Shown: positions 9,405-19,214, numbered from the stretch's first letter. The stretch: DNA of 64,000 nucleotides from Shewanella ulleungensis (GCF_014648315.1 NZ_BMQW01000006.1:62001-126000); one strand, 5' to 3'. Program-made: numbers and translations. The notes: generated by a model not told the origin, from the letters alone.

Positions 9405-10502
9405 GACAACAAGCGAAAAACCTAGAACGCTACGCGGCTAGAGGCTATAAAAAGCTTGAGCAACTAACCAGCAGGTTTTACTTGGCTACGGATTAAATGA
9501 CTATTCGCTGTTATAGCTGCGCAGCGATCTAGCAGGACGAAGTCCGTTCTAGCTTCTAGGATCGTCATCACCCTTTATCGCCTGTTTACTTCCACTACTC
9601 CGTCGTTCCGGCAATGCTATTGAGCCGGAATCCAGGTGTTGGCTTTTATGCTTTAAAGTTTTTAAGCAAGGTCAAAAGAAACACCTGGATCCCTGATAAC
9701 AGATCTCAGGGATGACGTGCAGGTGTGGCCAAATGACACATTTGCTAATCCGTACTCAGATTAAGCCCACTACTTCGCCTTTTGCTCATTCGAATTCAGA
9801 TTACGCCAACTACTTCGCCTTTTGCTCATTCGAATTCAAACAACGCTCACTACTCCGTCGTTCCGGCAATGCTATTGGGCCGGAATCCAGGTGTTGGCTT
9901 TTATGCTTTAAAGATTCAATGCCCAAGCAAAGTCGAAAGAAACACCTGGATCCCTGATAACAGCTCTCAGGGATGACGTGCCGGTGGGGCCAAATGACAC
10001 ATTTGCTAATCCGTACTCAGATTAAGCCCACTACTTCGCCTTTTGCTCATTCGAATTCAGATTACGCCAACTACTTCGCCTTTTACTCATTTGAATTCAG
10101 ATTAAGCCTATTACTTCGCCTTTTGCTCATTCGAATTCAAACAACGCTCACTACTCCGTCGTTCCGGCAATGCTATTGGGCCGGAATCCAGGTGTTGGCT
10201 TTTATGCTTTAAAGATTCAATGCCCAAGCAAGGTCAAAAGAAACACCAGGATCCCTGATAACAGATCTCAGGGATGACGTGCCGGTGGGGCCAAATGACA
10301 CATTTGCTAATCGGTACTCAGATTAAGCCCATTACTTCGCCTTTTGCTCATTCGAATTCAAACAACGCTCACTACTCCGTCGTTCCGGCAATGCTATTGG
10401 GCCGGAATCCAGGTGTTGGCTTTTATGCTTTAAAGATTCAATGCCCAAGCAAAGTCAAAAGAAACACCTGGATCCCCGATTAAAGCATTCGAGGATGACG
10501 TG
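9405..10502 (+). repeat. repeat cluster A: four REPIN-like palindrome pairs with tandem linkers
   Basis: No gene here. From 9601 four nearly identical units (9601-9718, 9856-9981, 10157-10282, 10378-10501) each hold a left palindrome (TTCCGGC paired with GCCGGAA), a 45-60 bp spacer and a right palindrome (ATCCCTGA or variant with TCAGGGAT). The left one ends CCAGGTGTT and the right begins AACACCTGG, so the pair forms a large inverted repeat. Between units lie direct repeats of about 33 bp containing CTCATTCGAATTC. Before 9601, near 9532-9560, is a motif with GGACGAAGTCCG that recurs at 52230 and 59930. Short open frames here are only translations of repeats. Confidence 0.85.
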
Positions 10503-10558
10503 CTAGAACCTAGAACCTAGAACCTAGAACCTAGAACCTAGAACCTAGAACCTAGAAC
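10503..10558 (+). repeat. heptamer tandem repeat, CTAGAAC x 8
   Basis: Eight perfect copies of the 7-bp unit CTAGAAC directly abut the last palindrome of repeat cluster A. Shorter or variant runs of the same heptamer sit beside other repeat clusters (about 33625, 34437, 38937, 39077 and 52809). Confidence 0.95.
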
Positions 10559-10599
10559 CTTGAGTCTGCAAGCGAAGCATTTCGTAAACCGTTATCAGT

Positions 10600-11145
10600 C
10601 TACGCTTTAGTACAATGCTGCAATAAATTGACAAAAAACTCGCTGCCTTTGCGTTCAGCAAAAGCAATATTACGCTCAGGGATTGATTCGGGGTCTGTGT
10701 AGTTTGCCAGCGCAATTTCCATGCTAGCTTCGCGAATGATGTGCAAGGTTGGGTAGGGAGCTCGATTGGTAAAGTTAGCGGCGCTATCCTGGGGTTCGCC
10801 TTCAAAGCAATAGTCTGGATGAAACGTTGCCAGTTGATACACACCTTCATAATCGTGCTCAACTAATAAGTCGGTGGCATCGTCTACCAGATCTAAATAG
10901 GCATAAAACCCCTCGAAGCCGCGCGGTAAAATGAACAAGGTCGTTTCAGTTTCTGGGTGGTCATCAAGGTATTGGCATTCGGTTGCTAGTGCTTTCAATA
11001 CTGCTTTTACTTTGGTTTGTTCAATGGCCACATAGCGAATACTGGCACGTTCAACCTCTCTACGAGCAAACGGACAAATATTGTATTTCATGATGACATC
11101 AACAACCCACTTTTCTGTGTGAGCCAGGCATTCATGGTGTTCCAT
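10600..11145 (-). CDS. DUF1415 family protein
   Basis: A 181-residue soluble protein matching the DUF1415 family. Near the N-terminus is KYNICPFARREVE, with Cys and an acidic/basic cluster, and later LFILPRGFEGFYAYLDL and YQLATFHPDYCFEG, followed by NRAPYPTLHIIRE. Conserved Cys and His residues suggest metal or redox chemistry, but no activity is established. The start at 11145 lies 15 bases downstream (in transcription) of the LysE-type gene, so the two are probably cotranscribed. The 3' end lies about 40 bases from a repeat cluster. Confidence 0.85.
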   Translation of the reverse strand: MEHHECLAHTEKWVVDVIMKYNICPFARREVERASIRYVAIEQTKVKAVLKALATECQYLDDHPETETTLFILPRGFEGFYAYLDLVDDATDLLVEHDYEGVYQLATFHPDYCFEGEPQDSAANFTNRAPYPTLHIIREASMEIALANYTDPESIPERNIAFAERKGSEFFVNLLQHCTKA

Positions 11146-11160
11146 TAATTAACCTTTTCG

Positions 11161-11769
11161 TTATACTGGTGATGAAGCGGGTAACACCATAGGAATAATT
11201 GATGCGACCAATAGCAATGCCATCGAAATATTAAAAATACGCTGTTGGCGTTCATTTTTTAATAAACGTTTAAGTGCGACGCCAAAACTTAACCAAACAA
11301 TAGCACAGGGGAATGCGACACATAAAAACACGCTGGCGATGGTAATCACCTGGCTATTTAACTCCTGTTGCACCGAAGTAAAAGTCGCTATTGCGCCCAC
11401 GGCCATAATCCAGCCTTTAGGGTTTACCCATTGAAATGCGGCAGCTTGTATAAAGCTAAACGGTTTACTGACTTGTTTGCCTTCCATTTTGCTACTGCTA
11501 TTAGCAATTAACCACGACAAATAGAGTAGGTAAGTAATACCAACTACTTTGATTACCGTATGAATAATCGGATAAGCCTGAAATATTGCGCTTAAGCCTA
11601 ATCCGACGGCTAAAATCATAGTTGGAAAGCCCAAGCTTATGCCTAGCAAGTGCGGAATACTGCGTTTAATGCCAAAGTTTACCCCAGATGTCATCAACAT
11701 AATGTTGTTAGGACCTGGGGTTATTCCAGCAGAAAAAGCAAACAATGCAATGGCGAACACTAACTCCAT
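11161..11769 (-). CDS. LysE/RhtB family amino-acid exporter
   Basis: A 202-residue protein with six hydrophobic segments, the standard LysE-family size. The family signature is near the N-terminus: SAGITPGPNNIMLMTSGVNF. Another conserved segment is FQWVNPKGWIMAVGA near residue 115. It probably exports an amino acid or derivative; substrate not identifiable. It is upstream of and likely cotranscribed with the DUF1415 gene. Confidence 0.88.
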   Translation of the reverse strand: MELVFAIALFAFSAGITPGPNNIMLMTSGVNFGIKRSIPHLLGISLGFPTMILAVGLGLSAIFQAYPIIHTVIKVVGITYLLYLSWLIANSSSKMEGKQVSKPFSFIQAAAFQWVNPKGWIMAVGAIATFTSVQQELNSQVITIASVFLCVAFPCAIVWLSFGVALKRLLKNERQQRIFNISMALLLVASIIPMVLPASSPV

Positions 11770-11917
11770 GAATGGGTCTCTTAAGCTAAGGTTTTGAGAA
11801 GCAGAATTTTAGGGGAATTTTTCTACCGAGCATAATGATATTTTTACAAATGAGTAAATTATTTACTCATAAATCAGTGAAACTGCTGAACATTGAGAAC
11901 AGCAGTCGCCACAATGG

Positions 11918-12736
11918 TTAGCAACTCACATCGACTTCATAAGATGAAAACTTACGAATGTTAATCACGCCAGTATCAAAAATCAGGTATTGACCCTTAA
12001 TACCTTGCAATATCCCGCTTACCTCAGCAATTTTATCAAAGTTATGTGATTTTACTTTGGTCGGAAATTCAGTAATAGGGTAGCTAATCGCTTGAATCTT
12101 GGCATCTAAACGTTCTATGACAATATCTTCATGCTCTTTGGCAAGTGCTTGCAGTTTATCTTCAATTAACGGAATAAGTTGCGCAGCCTGATCAACCAGA
12201 TCGATGTCGTCATTATGACCTTTAAGCATGGCTTGCCAATGGGTTTTGTCGTTAATAAATTTGGCAAGTTCAATTTCAATTAACCCAGACATTTTACGCG
12301 TTGACACTTTAAAAATAGGTAAGCCTTGAGTGGCACCCTGGTCAATCCAGCGCGTAGGGATTTGCGTGTGCCGAGTAATGCCGACTTTAATACCAGAAGT
12401 ATTAGATAAATAAACATAATGTGGCACAAAACAGTTTGACATTGCCCATTCTGGCTCACGACACGTACCCTGATCAAAGTGACAGGTTTCTGGTTTCATT
12501 ATGCACATGTCACAACTGGCTAACTTTGTCATACACACATAGCAATGGCCTTGCGAGTAACTCTTTTTGGTTTTTTTACCGCAGCTGCTGCAAAAAACAT
12601 TACCTGTGTGAGTCATGGTAAGCGTTTTACCAATGAGTGGGTTTAGCGCTAAGCGCTCCTCACCGACAGGTAAATGATATTCCACCTCATTGTTGTCATT
12701 GAGGTGGGTTTTCAGTTTTGATAGCGTTCCAAACAT
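11918..12736 (-). CDS. DUF2797 domain protein with zinc-ribbon and GIY-YIG-like core
   Basis: A 272-residue protein of the DUF2797 type. Residues about 48-95 hold several Cys pairs (CSSCGKK, CYVC, CDMC, then C in CHF and CREP), consistent with zinc binding. Immediately after is HYVYLSNTSGIKVGITR, then PTRWIDQGA and a Glu in SGLIEIELAKF. The order Y-x-Y, K-V-G-I-T, R, E resembles a GIY-YIG nuclease core, though this is my reading rather than an established assignment. Flanked by a LysE-type gene and gcvR on the same strand, with gaps of over 100 bases. Function not known. Confidence 0.8.
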   Translation of the reverse strand: MFGTLSKLKTHLNDNNEVEYHLPVGEERLALNPLIGKTLTMTHTGNVFCSSCGKKTKKSYSQGHCYVCMTKLASCDMCIMKPETCHFDQGTCREPEWAMSNCFVPHYVYLSNTSGIKVGITRHTQIPTRWIDQGATQGLPIFKVSTRKMSGLIEIELAKFINDKTHWQAMLKGHNDDIDLVDQAAQLIPLIEDKLQALAKEHEDIVIERLDAKIQAISYPITEFPTKVKSHNFDKIAEVSGILQGIKGQYLIFDTGVINIRKFSSYEVDVSC

Positions 12737-12845
12737 GGTGAATCCATTTTATCGTCTTTATTTGCTCGCAGTTTAGCAGATGATGAAAATGGAATTTAGC
12801 GTTAATTTAGCTAACAGGGTTCATGTACTGTTAATCAGTTAGTTT

Positions 12846-13352
12846 TTAAGCTGACTGGCTTAATTTATCTAATACCACATCATCTCCCATTTCATACAAC
12901 GAGATGGCAATCATCTCTTCTTGAGCTGCATCAGTAAGCCCGAGCTCCATTGTGGCTCTAAATAAGGCAATCCCAGTATGGCTTGCCGTTTCATACTGGC
13001 TACTAAATCTTTCTATATTAATACCTAATGCATTCATTTTATTAGATATATGCAAAACAATACCCGGGCGATCATAAGCTACAAGGTTGTAACGGAGTTG
13101 TTTGATGGGCTTCGCACTCAAACTGGTTTTGGAAAAGGTCATGGTGAGGCCATCAATGCATTCAAGTGCATCAACCAGCTCATCCCATTTCAGTGCCGGC
13201 ACTTCTAATTGTAATATTGCGGCAAAAACGCCATCAATATGGCGCATTTCAGAATCCAACCAGTTACCATTATGTCGGCTAACCACATTGGCGATTTGTT
13301 CTACTAATCCTTTTCTATCAGGTGCTTGCAAAGTGATAAGGTAACGCATCAT
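12846..13352 (-). CDS. gcvR: glycine cleavage system regulator GcvR-like (two ACT domains)
   Basis: A 168-residue protein made of two ACT-type domains. The first opens MRYLITLQAPDRKGLVEQIA and the second holds LVAYDRPGIVLHISNKMNAL. Both begin with the D-R-x-G motif that binds small ligands in ACT domains. Length and domain order fit GcvR, which with GcvA represses the glycine cleavage operon when glycine is low. It is transcribed divergently from pstC, with about 285 bases between. No gcv structural genes are in the window, so the name rests on sequence alone. Confidence 0.8.
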   Translation of the reverse strand: MMRYLITLQAPDRKGLVEQIANVVSRHNGNWLDSEMRHIDGVFAAILQLEVPALKWDELVDALECIDGLTMTFSKTSLSAKPIKQLRYNLVAYDRPGIVLHISNKMNALGINIERFSSQYETASHTGIALFRATMELGLTDAAQEEMIAISLYEMGDDVVLDKLSQSA

Positions 13353-13388
13353 ACGATATTTCTCCTATATACATTGGCTGTAACACAA

Positions 13389-13406
13389 CTGTCATCTTTA
13401 CGTCAT
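13389..13406 (+). promoter_or_regulatory. putative Pho box upstream of pstC
   Basis: CTGTCAT, four spacer bases (CTTT), then ACGTCAT. This matches the PhoB direct-repeat layout of 7-4-7 bases; the first half-site is perfect and the second differs at two positions. It lies about 230 bases before pstC, whose role in phosphate uptake makes PhoB control expected. Confidence 0.6.
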
Positions 13407-13637
13407 ATAATCGCAGCCACTTAAGATTGTGTTATGGCTTTACTGCTGTTTTACGACGATTTAATTATGCATCTAATGGTGTTGAGTAATTAATAATGAT
13501 ATGGCTTTGCGTCGCAATATTCGTTGTTAATTTACTGAATAAAGTTAACCATTTAGTCATAAATATTTATTGTTAGCACAGTAAACTGCACAATCAAAGC
13601 GCTAATTATGGCATCGATTAATTATTAGAGGTTCTTA

Positions 13638-15893
13638 ATGGAAAGTCAGGTAAATCAACCTGGTTCTGCTGAAAAAAGTTTACTAGCGGGTAAACAAGCA
13701 TCACGCAGAGCATTTAAGGATAAAGCAGCAGAGTTTGGGATAACAGTCGGCGGCACTATGGTGTTTGTGGCTCTGTTATTAATATTTTTCTACTTGCTGT
13801 ATGTCATCAAGCCTATTTTTGATGGGGCACATATAGAACCTGTGACCAGTGTGAGCTATCAACATGCTGATGCCAAAACGTTAATGATTGGCAGTGATGA
13901 GCAAAACGAAGTGTTATATCGCGTCACGCAATTAGGTACGGTTGATTTTTATTCTTCGTTAACCGGACAATTAATTTCATCGTTTACCCCTAAGTTACCA
14001 GACGGCGCAACGGTGACAAGTAGTGCTAAATCGAGTCCAAGCGAACAACGTTTTGCGTTAGGTTTAAGCAATGGCCAAGTTATCGTTGTCGGAATCGACT
14101 TTACGGTGACCTACCCAGACAATCAGCGTCAAATTACGCCTAAATTAACTTATCCAATCGGTGATGAGCCGTTAACCATCAACGAAGATGGCGCCGTATA
14201 TAACCTAGTGTTCGACTACAGCGGTAGCCGTATGAGCTTTGCTTACCAAGATGCCAATGGTGCCTGGAAGCTAAATCGCCAAGAAGGCGAAGAAAACATG
14301 ATGACCGAAGAAGTTGAATGGTCTTCTATCGAAGTGTTTGTTGAAGATGCGCCTAAGCAAGTGGTGTCAGCGTTAATGACCCCCGATCATCGCCAATTAA
14401 TTTTAAGCACCACTGACAAGTTATTTGTGTACAACACTCGCGATGCTGACGAGGTCGAATTACTGCAAGTGCTGGATGTTAAAAAGGGTGAAGCCAAAAT
14501 TAAGCAAGTAAACTTACTTGCGGGTGCTAGCTCAATTATGATCAGCTACGACAGTGGTGTGATCAGCCAGTACTTTCAGGTGAATGGCGATAAAGGCCGT
14601 TTGTACCAACAAATTCGTGAGTTTGACGATGTTGCGCCAGTGAACGCCATGGCCACTGAGTTTTATCGTAAAAGTTTTGCAGTGTTGAGTTCAGAAGGGG
14701 AGTTAACCTTACTGTACACTACTAGCCAACGTAACTTGTTTGATGAAAAGTACAGCTTACCTAACCCAGGTTTAATGGCGTTTAGCCCGCGTTCAAATGC
14801 TTTGGTGATTGAAGCGGATAACAAGCTCAATCTGTTTTCGGTTGAAAACGACCATCCAGAAGTATCGTGGAGCGCCTTGTGGCAAAAAGTGTGGTACGAA
14901 GGTTATCCTGAGCCGCAATATGTTTGGCAGTCAACGTCTGGTTCAGACGATTTTGAAGCTAAGTTAAGTTTAATGCCATTAGCATTTGGTACTATGAAAG
15001 CGGCATTTTATGCCATGCTGTTTGCGGTACCTCTTGCGGTTGCAGGAGCCATTTATACGGCTTACTTCATGACACCTAAAGTGCGTAATGTGGTTAAACC
15101 GACCATTGAAATTATGGAAGCGTTACCTACGGTTATTCTGGGTTTCTTAGCGGGTTTATGGTTAGCGCCACTCATTGAAGATCACTTGCCCGGCATTGTG
15201 GTGTTACTGATGTTGTTGCCAATATCGATATTAACCACTGCATTTGCATGGAGCAAAATGCCAGAAACCTGGAAGCACCGCTTACCAGAAACCTATCAAG
15301 AACTGATGTTGCTACCAGTGATTATTTTCGTTGGTTGGTTCTCGTTCACCATTAGTCCAGTAATTGAAGTGGCATTGTTTGACGGTAACACACGTCAATT
15401 TATCACTAACGATCTAGGCATTACCTTCGACCAACGTAACGCGTTTGTGGTAGGTATTGCGATGGGCTTTGCGGTTATCCCAACCATTTTCTCTATCGCC
15501 GAAGATGCCATTTTCTCAGTACCGCGTCACTTATCAAACGGCAGTTTGGCATTAGGTGCTACTAACTGGCAAACTTTGACCCGTGTCGTGTTGCTAACCG
15601 CAAGTCCAGGTATTTTCTCTGCCATTATGATGGGGCTTGGCCGCGCCGTAGGTGAAACCATGATTGTATTAATGGCCACCGGTAACACAGCGATTCTCGA
15701 GTGGAGTGTGTTTGAGGGTATGCGTACCTTGGCAGCTAACATTGCGGTAGAAATGCCAGAGTCAGCCATTGGCAGTTCGCACTATCGAGTGTTGTTCTTA
15801 GCCGCCTTTGTACTGTTTATATTTACCTTCTTCTTCAACACCATTGCAGAAGTCGTACGTCAGCGTTTACGCGACCGTTATAGCTCACTGTAG
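13638..15893 (+). CDS. pstC: phosphate ABC transporter permease PstC, long form
   Basis: A 751-residue permease subunit of the high-affinity phosphate importer, more than twice the size of E. coli PstC (319). A membrane helix at about 38-60 is followed by roughly 390 residues of beta-rich sequence resembling WD40/propeller strands. The permease domain then begins near residue 440 and contains the ABC-permease loop LSNGSLALGATNWQTL that contacts PstB. Such extended forms occur in Shewanella and relatives. The ATG is preceded by AGAGG. It heads pstC-pstA-pstB-phoU and probably responds to PhoB. No pstS is next to it, so the phosphate-binding protein must be elsewhere. Confidence 0.92.
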   Translation: MESQVNQPGSAEKSLLAGKQASRRAFKDKAAEFGITVGGTMVFVALLLIFFYLLYVIKPIFDGAHIEPVTSVSYQHADAKTLMIGSDEQNEVLYRVTQLGTVDFYSSLTGQLISSFTPKLPDGATVTSSAKSSPSEQRFALGLSNGQVIVVGIDFTVTYPDNQRQITPKLTYPIGDEPLTINEDGAVYNLVFDYSGSRMSFAYQDANGAWKLNRQEGEENMMTEEVEWSSIEVFVEDAPKQVVSALMTPDHRQLILSTTDKLFVYNTRDADEVELLQVLDVKKGEAKIKQVNLLAGASSIMISYDSGVISQYFQVNGDKGRLYQQIREFDDVAPVNAMATEFYRKSFAVLSSEGELTLLYTTSQRNLFDEKYSLPNPGLMAFSPRSNALVIEADNKLNLFSVENDHPEVSWSALWQKVWYEGYPEPQYVWQSTSGSDDFEAKLSLMPLAFGTMKAAFYAMLFAVPLAVAGAIYTAYFMTPKVRNVVKPTIEIMEALPTVILGFLAGLWLAPLIEDHLPGIVVLLMLLPISILTTAFAWSKMPETWKHRLPETYQELMLLPVIIFVGWFSFTISPVIEVALFDGNTRQFITNDLGITFDQRNAFVVGIAMGFAVIPTIFSIAEDAIFSVPRHLSNGSLALGATNWQTLTRVVLLTASPGIFSAIMMGLGRAVGETMIVLMATGNTAILEWSVFEGMRTLAANIAVEMPESAIGSSHYRVLFLAAFVLFIFTFFFNTIAEVVRQRLRDRYSSL

Positions 15894-15951
15894 GGAAAGA
15901 TGATGACTCATATATTGATTATTTCGCCAATCGCCTTGAGAGGTTTGTGCA

Positions 15952-17613
15952 ATGGGTAAGTGGTTTAAATCAGGTTCACCTTGGATTTGGATGACAGGTG
16001 GTGCCGTAAGTATCAGTTTAATTGCCGTTTTAGGCTTATTACTGTTAATCGCATGGCGTGGCTTAAGTTACTTTTGGCCAGCTGACATTTATGAATGGCA
16101 ACTAGAAGATAACAACGGGGTAAAAAGCACGTTAATTGGTGAAATTTACGACCGTGAAGAAGTGCCAACAGAGCGTTTAATCTCTGCCGGTCATAAGTTC
16201 ACAGAACATCCTGGTGAATTTGTGACACGTTACTTGGTTAAAACCGGTAACCGTGAGTTTGTTGGCTTAGATTTTCGTTGGATTTTAGCCACAGATATCG
16301 TTAGCCGCACAACGCCAGCTGACGTTGCAAAACTAGAGCGTACCAAAAACGGTAACTTCTATGGCTACCCAATTGCTGTGATTGAAGACGGAAAACGCTT
16401 AGAGTTAAACAGTGAAGCTGATATTGAAGCCTCTCTATTTAGCCATATAGATCGAGCCGTTGATATTTCTGATCAGGCGTTAAGCCTACAAAAGTCAGAT
16501 ATTGGTTCAATTAACTATCAAATTGAACGTCTTCGCTTAAAGCAGCGTGGTTATGAGCTTGATGGTGAATTAACGGACAAGCGCAAAGCTGATATTAAGG
16601 CACAAATCGAGCAGTTAAACCAAGACTACCTCGTGCTTGAAAAAGATTTATTTGCACTGCGTGATCAAGCCGCTCGTGACTCAGTTGTTGTGCGCGATAT
16701 GCGCGGTGAAGAAGTGATACTCAAGCTAGACTCTATTTTAGATGTTAGCTACGTAAACCACATGAACGTGCTGCAAAAAGTCGGTCATTGGTTTGCCGGT
16801 ATAGGTCGCTTTATTAACGACGACCCGCGAGAAGCCAATACTGAGGGGGGAGTATTTCCAGCCATTTTCGGTACCGTGTTTATGGTGATGTTAATGGCTG
16901 TTATTGTGACGCCATTTGGTGTTATCGCAGCGATTTACTTGCACGAATACGCTAAGAAAGGCCCGATTACTAAGATGATCCGCATTGCTGTGATTAACTT
17001 AGCTGGTGTGCCGTCAATTGTTTATGGTGTGTTTGGTTTAGGCTTCTTTGTATACATGATGGGCGGATCAATTGACCAATTGTTTTTCCCTGAAGCATTA
17101 CCTGCACCGACATTTGGCTCACCAGGTGTGATTTGGTCTGCGCTTACATTGGCTATTTTAACTTTACCGGTTGTGATTGTATCGACAGAGGAAGGCTTAA
17201 GCCGTATCCCAAGTGCAGTTCGCCAGGGCAGCTTGGCATTAGGAGCAACTAAAGCAGAAACCTTATGGCGCATTGTTATTCCAATGGCAAGCCCAGCCAT
17301 TATGACAGGTTTGATTTTAGCGGTAGCGCGTGCGGCTGGTGAAGTTGCACCGTTGATGTTAGTGGGTGTGGTAAAATTAGCGCCAACTTTACCCATAGAC
17401 ATGAACTTCCCGTTTGTGCATTTAGAACGTAAGTTTATGCACTTAGGCTTCCATATTTACGATGTTGGCTTCCAAAGCCCTAACGTTGAAGCTGCGCGCC
17501 CATTGGTGTACGCAACATCGTTCTTATTAGTATCAGTAATTGTTGCACTTAACTTAACCGCGATTAGCGTGCGCAACCATTTACGTGAAAAATTCCGTTC
17601 GCTAGAACACTAA
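15952..17613 (+). CDS. pstA: phosphate ABC transporter permease PstA, long form
   Basis: The second permease subunit, 553 residues against about 296 in E. coli. A first membrane helix (about 15-35) is followed by an extra domain of about 250 residues that includes a predicted coiled coil (SINYQIERLRLKQRGYELD to LEKDLFALRDQ). The permease domain starts near residue 300 and carries VRQGSLALGATKAETLWR, the loop that docks on PstB. The matching enlargement of PstC suggests the two extra domains work together. It lies 58 bases after pstC with GAGAGG upstream of the start. Confidence 0.92.
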   Translation: MGKWFKSGSPWIWMTGGAVSISLIAVLGLLLLIAWRGLSYFWPADIYEWQLEDNNGVKSTLIGEIYDREEVPTERLISAGHKFTEHPGEFVTRYLVKTGNREFVGLDFRWILATDIVSRTTPADVAKLERTKNGNFYGYPIAVIEDGKRLELNSEADIEASLFSHIDRAVDISDQALSLQKSDIGSINYQIERLRLKQRGYELDGELTDKRKADIKAQIEQLNQDYLVLEKDLFALRDQAARDSVVVRDMRGEEVILKLDSILDVSYVNHMNVLQKVGHWFAGIGRFINDDPREANTEGGVFPAIFGTVFMVMLMAVIVTPFGVIAAIYLHEYAKKGPITKMIRIAVINLAGVPSIVYGVFGLGFFVYMMGGSIDQLFFPEALPAPTFGSPGVIWSALTLAILTLPVVIVSTEEGLSRIPSAVRQGSLALGATKAETLWRIVIPMASPAIMTGLILAVARAAGEVAPLMLVGVVKLAPTLPIDMNFPFVHLERKFMHLGFHIYDVGFQSPNVEAARPLVYATSFLLVSVIVALNLTAISVRNHLREKFRSLEH

Positions 17614-17641
17614 TTAGCGATATCCTGAAGGAAAGAAAAAA

Positions 17642-18460
17642 ATGATTTCTATTGATAGTTCAGCAATGCAAACAGAAGCAGTTGATTTAGTTAACTTACC
17701 CGCGCAGGATACCGCACTTGAGATCCGTAACCTTGATTTACGTTACGGTGATAAACAAGCGTTGTTTGATGTGTCGATGAAGATCCCTAAAAAACAAGTT
17801 ACGGCGTTCATTGGCCCAAGTGGTTGTGGTAAATCAACCTTGTTACGTTGTATTAACCGCATGAACGACTTAGTTGATAGTTGTAAAATCGACGGTGAAA
17901 TCTTGCTTCATGGGCAAAATATCTATGACAAAAAAGTGGATGTCGCGTCATTGCGCCGTAACGTCGGTATGGTGTTTCAGCGTCCTAACCCATTCCCTAA
18001 GTCAATCTACGAAAACGTGGTTTATGGCTTACGCTTGCAAGGGTTAAATAACCGCCGTGAATTAGATGAAGCAGCAGAACGCTCACTGCGTGGCGCTGCG
18101 ATTTGGGATGAAGTAAAAGACCGTCTACATGACAACGCCTTTGGCTTGTCGGGTGGTCAGCAACAGCGTTTAGTGATCGCACGTGCTATTGCCATTGAGC
18201 CAGAAGTTTTATTGCTCGATGAACCGACATCGGCGTTGGATCCTATTTCAACCTTAACCATTGAAGAATTAATCACCGAACTTAAACAGCAGTACACTGT
18301 GGTGATTGTAACGCATAACATGCAGCAGGCTGCGCGTGTATCGGATCAAACGGCGTTTATGTACATGGGTGAACTGGTTGAATACGCAGACACGAACACG
18401 ATTTTTACTACCCCTAAAAAGCGTAAAACAGAAGATTATATTACCGGTCGTTACGGTTAA
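17642..18460 (+). CDS. pstB: phosphate ABC transporter ATPase PstB
   Basis: The ATPase that powers PstCA, 272 residues. Walker A is GPSGCGKST, the signature is LSGGQQQRL, Walker B is [12 protein letters not shown], and the switch His is in VIVTHNM. The N-terminal [17 protein letters not shown] and the [19 protein letters not shown] stretch are characteristic of PstB. It starts 28 bases after pstA with GAAGGAAAG as ribosome-binding site. Confidence 0.96.
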   Translation: MISIDSSAMQTEAVDLVNLPAQDTALEIRNLDLRYGDKQALFDVSMKIPKKQVTAFIGPSGCGKSTLLRCINRMNDLVDSCKIDGEILLHGQNIYDKKVDVASLRRNVGMVFQRPNPFPKSIYENVVYGLRLQGLNNRRELDEAAERSLRGAAIWDEVKDRLHDNAFGLSGGQQQRLVIARAIAIEPEVLLLDEPTSALDPISTLTIEELITELKQQYTVVIVTHNMQQAARVSDQTAFMYMGELVEYADTNTIFTTPKKRKTEDYITGRYG

Positions 18461-18509
18461 TCTCTCATTACATCGCTTTTAATAAACAGATAAAATTTAG
18501 GTGGGTATT

Positions 18510-19214
18510 ATGGAAAAAATGAATTTAAGTAAACATATCTCTGGCCAGTTTAATGCTGAACTTGAAGATATTCGTAATCGCGTATTGGCTATGGGCGGTT
18601 TAGTTGAACGTCAGCTCGAGCAAGCACTTGATGCGTTAACAACATTAGATGCCGAACTGGCACAAAAAGTGATTGAAGGCGATCACCGAGTGAATGGCAT
18701 GGAAGTGTCAATTGATGAAGAGTGCACGCGTATTATTGCCAAACGTCAGCCGGCCGCCAGTGACTTACGCATGATCATTGCTATTTCAAAAACCATCGCT
18801 GATTTAGAGCGCATTGGTGATGCTTGTGTGCGTATTGCTAAAGCTGCGCTTGAAAAACGTGTCAACACGCAACAGCCATTATTAGTGAGCATTGAAAGCA
18901 TGGGCCGTCATGCAACACGCATGTTGCACTCAACCCTAGATGCACTAGCGCGTATGGATGCAGAACAAGCTCTTGAGCTTCACAAAGAAGATGCTAAGTT
19001 AGACAAAGAATACGAAGGTATTATTCGTCAATTAATGACCTACATGATGGAAGACCCGCGTTCAATTCCGGGAGTGTTAGACGTGTTATGGGCAGCGCGT
19101 GCAGTAGAGCGTGTTGGCGACCGTTGTAAAAACATCTGCGAATATGTGATTTATTATGTAAAAGGTAAAGATGTTCGCCATACTTCGTATGAAGATATGG
19201 AAAAAGATCTGTAA
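18510..19214 (+). CDS. phoU: phosphate signalling regulator PhoU
   Basis: PhoU links Pst transport to the PhoR/PhoB two-component system and restrains phosphate uptake. The 234-residue protein is all-helical with the two repeated three-helix units of the family. Visible metal-binding-type motifs are [14 protein letters not shown] in the first half and [14 protein letters not shown] in the second (E-x-x-G-D). ATG 18510 was chosen over a GTG at 18501 because AGGTGG overlaps the latter and is correctly spaced for the ATG. Last gene of the operon, followed by a terminator. Confidence 0.95.
   Translation: MEKMNLSKHISGQFNAELEDIRNRVLAMGGLVERQLEQALDALTTLDAELAQKVIEGDHRVNGMEVSIDEECTRIIAKRQPAASDLRMIIAISKTIADLERIGDACVRIAKAALEKRVNTQQPLLVSIESMGRHATRMLHSTLDALARMDAEQALELHKEDAKLDKEYEGIIRQLMTYMMEDPRSIPGVLDVLWAARAVERVGDRCKNICEYVIYYVKGKDVRHTSYEDMEKDL

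Noticed and set aside
9712..10483. Open frames of 64-81 codons within repeat cluster A
   Set aside because: They are translations of the repeated units, lack ribosome-binding sites, and repeat themselves frame by frame. The same applies to frames at 23074-23532, 31997-32196, 32606-33210, 33739-34297, 38983-39189 and 60164-60364.
17022..17402. Long antisense frame of 126 codons in pstA
   Set aside because: It is the shadow of a conserved coding region with strong codon bias. Similar shadows in ybiT, lapD and oleC were also dropped.
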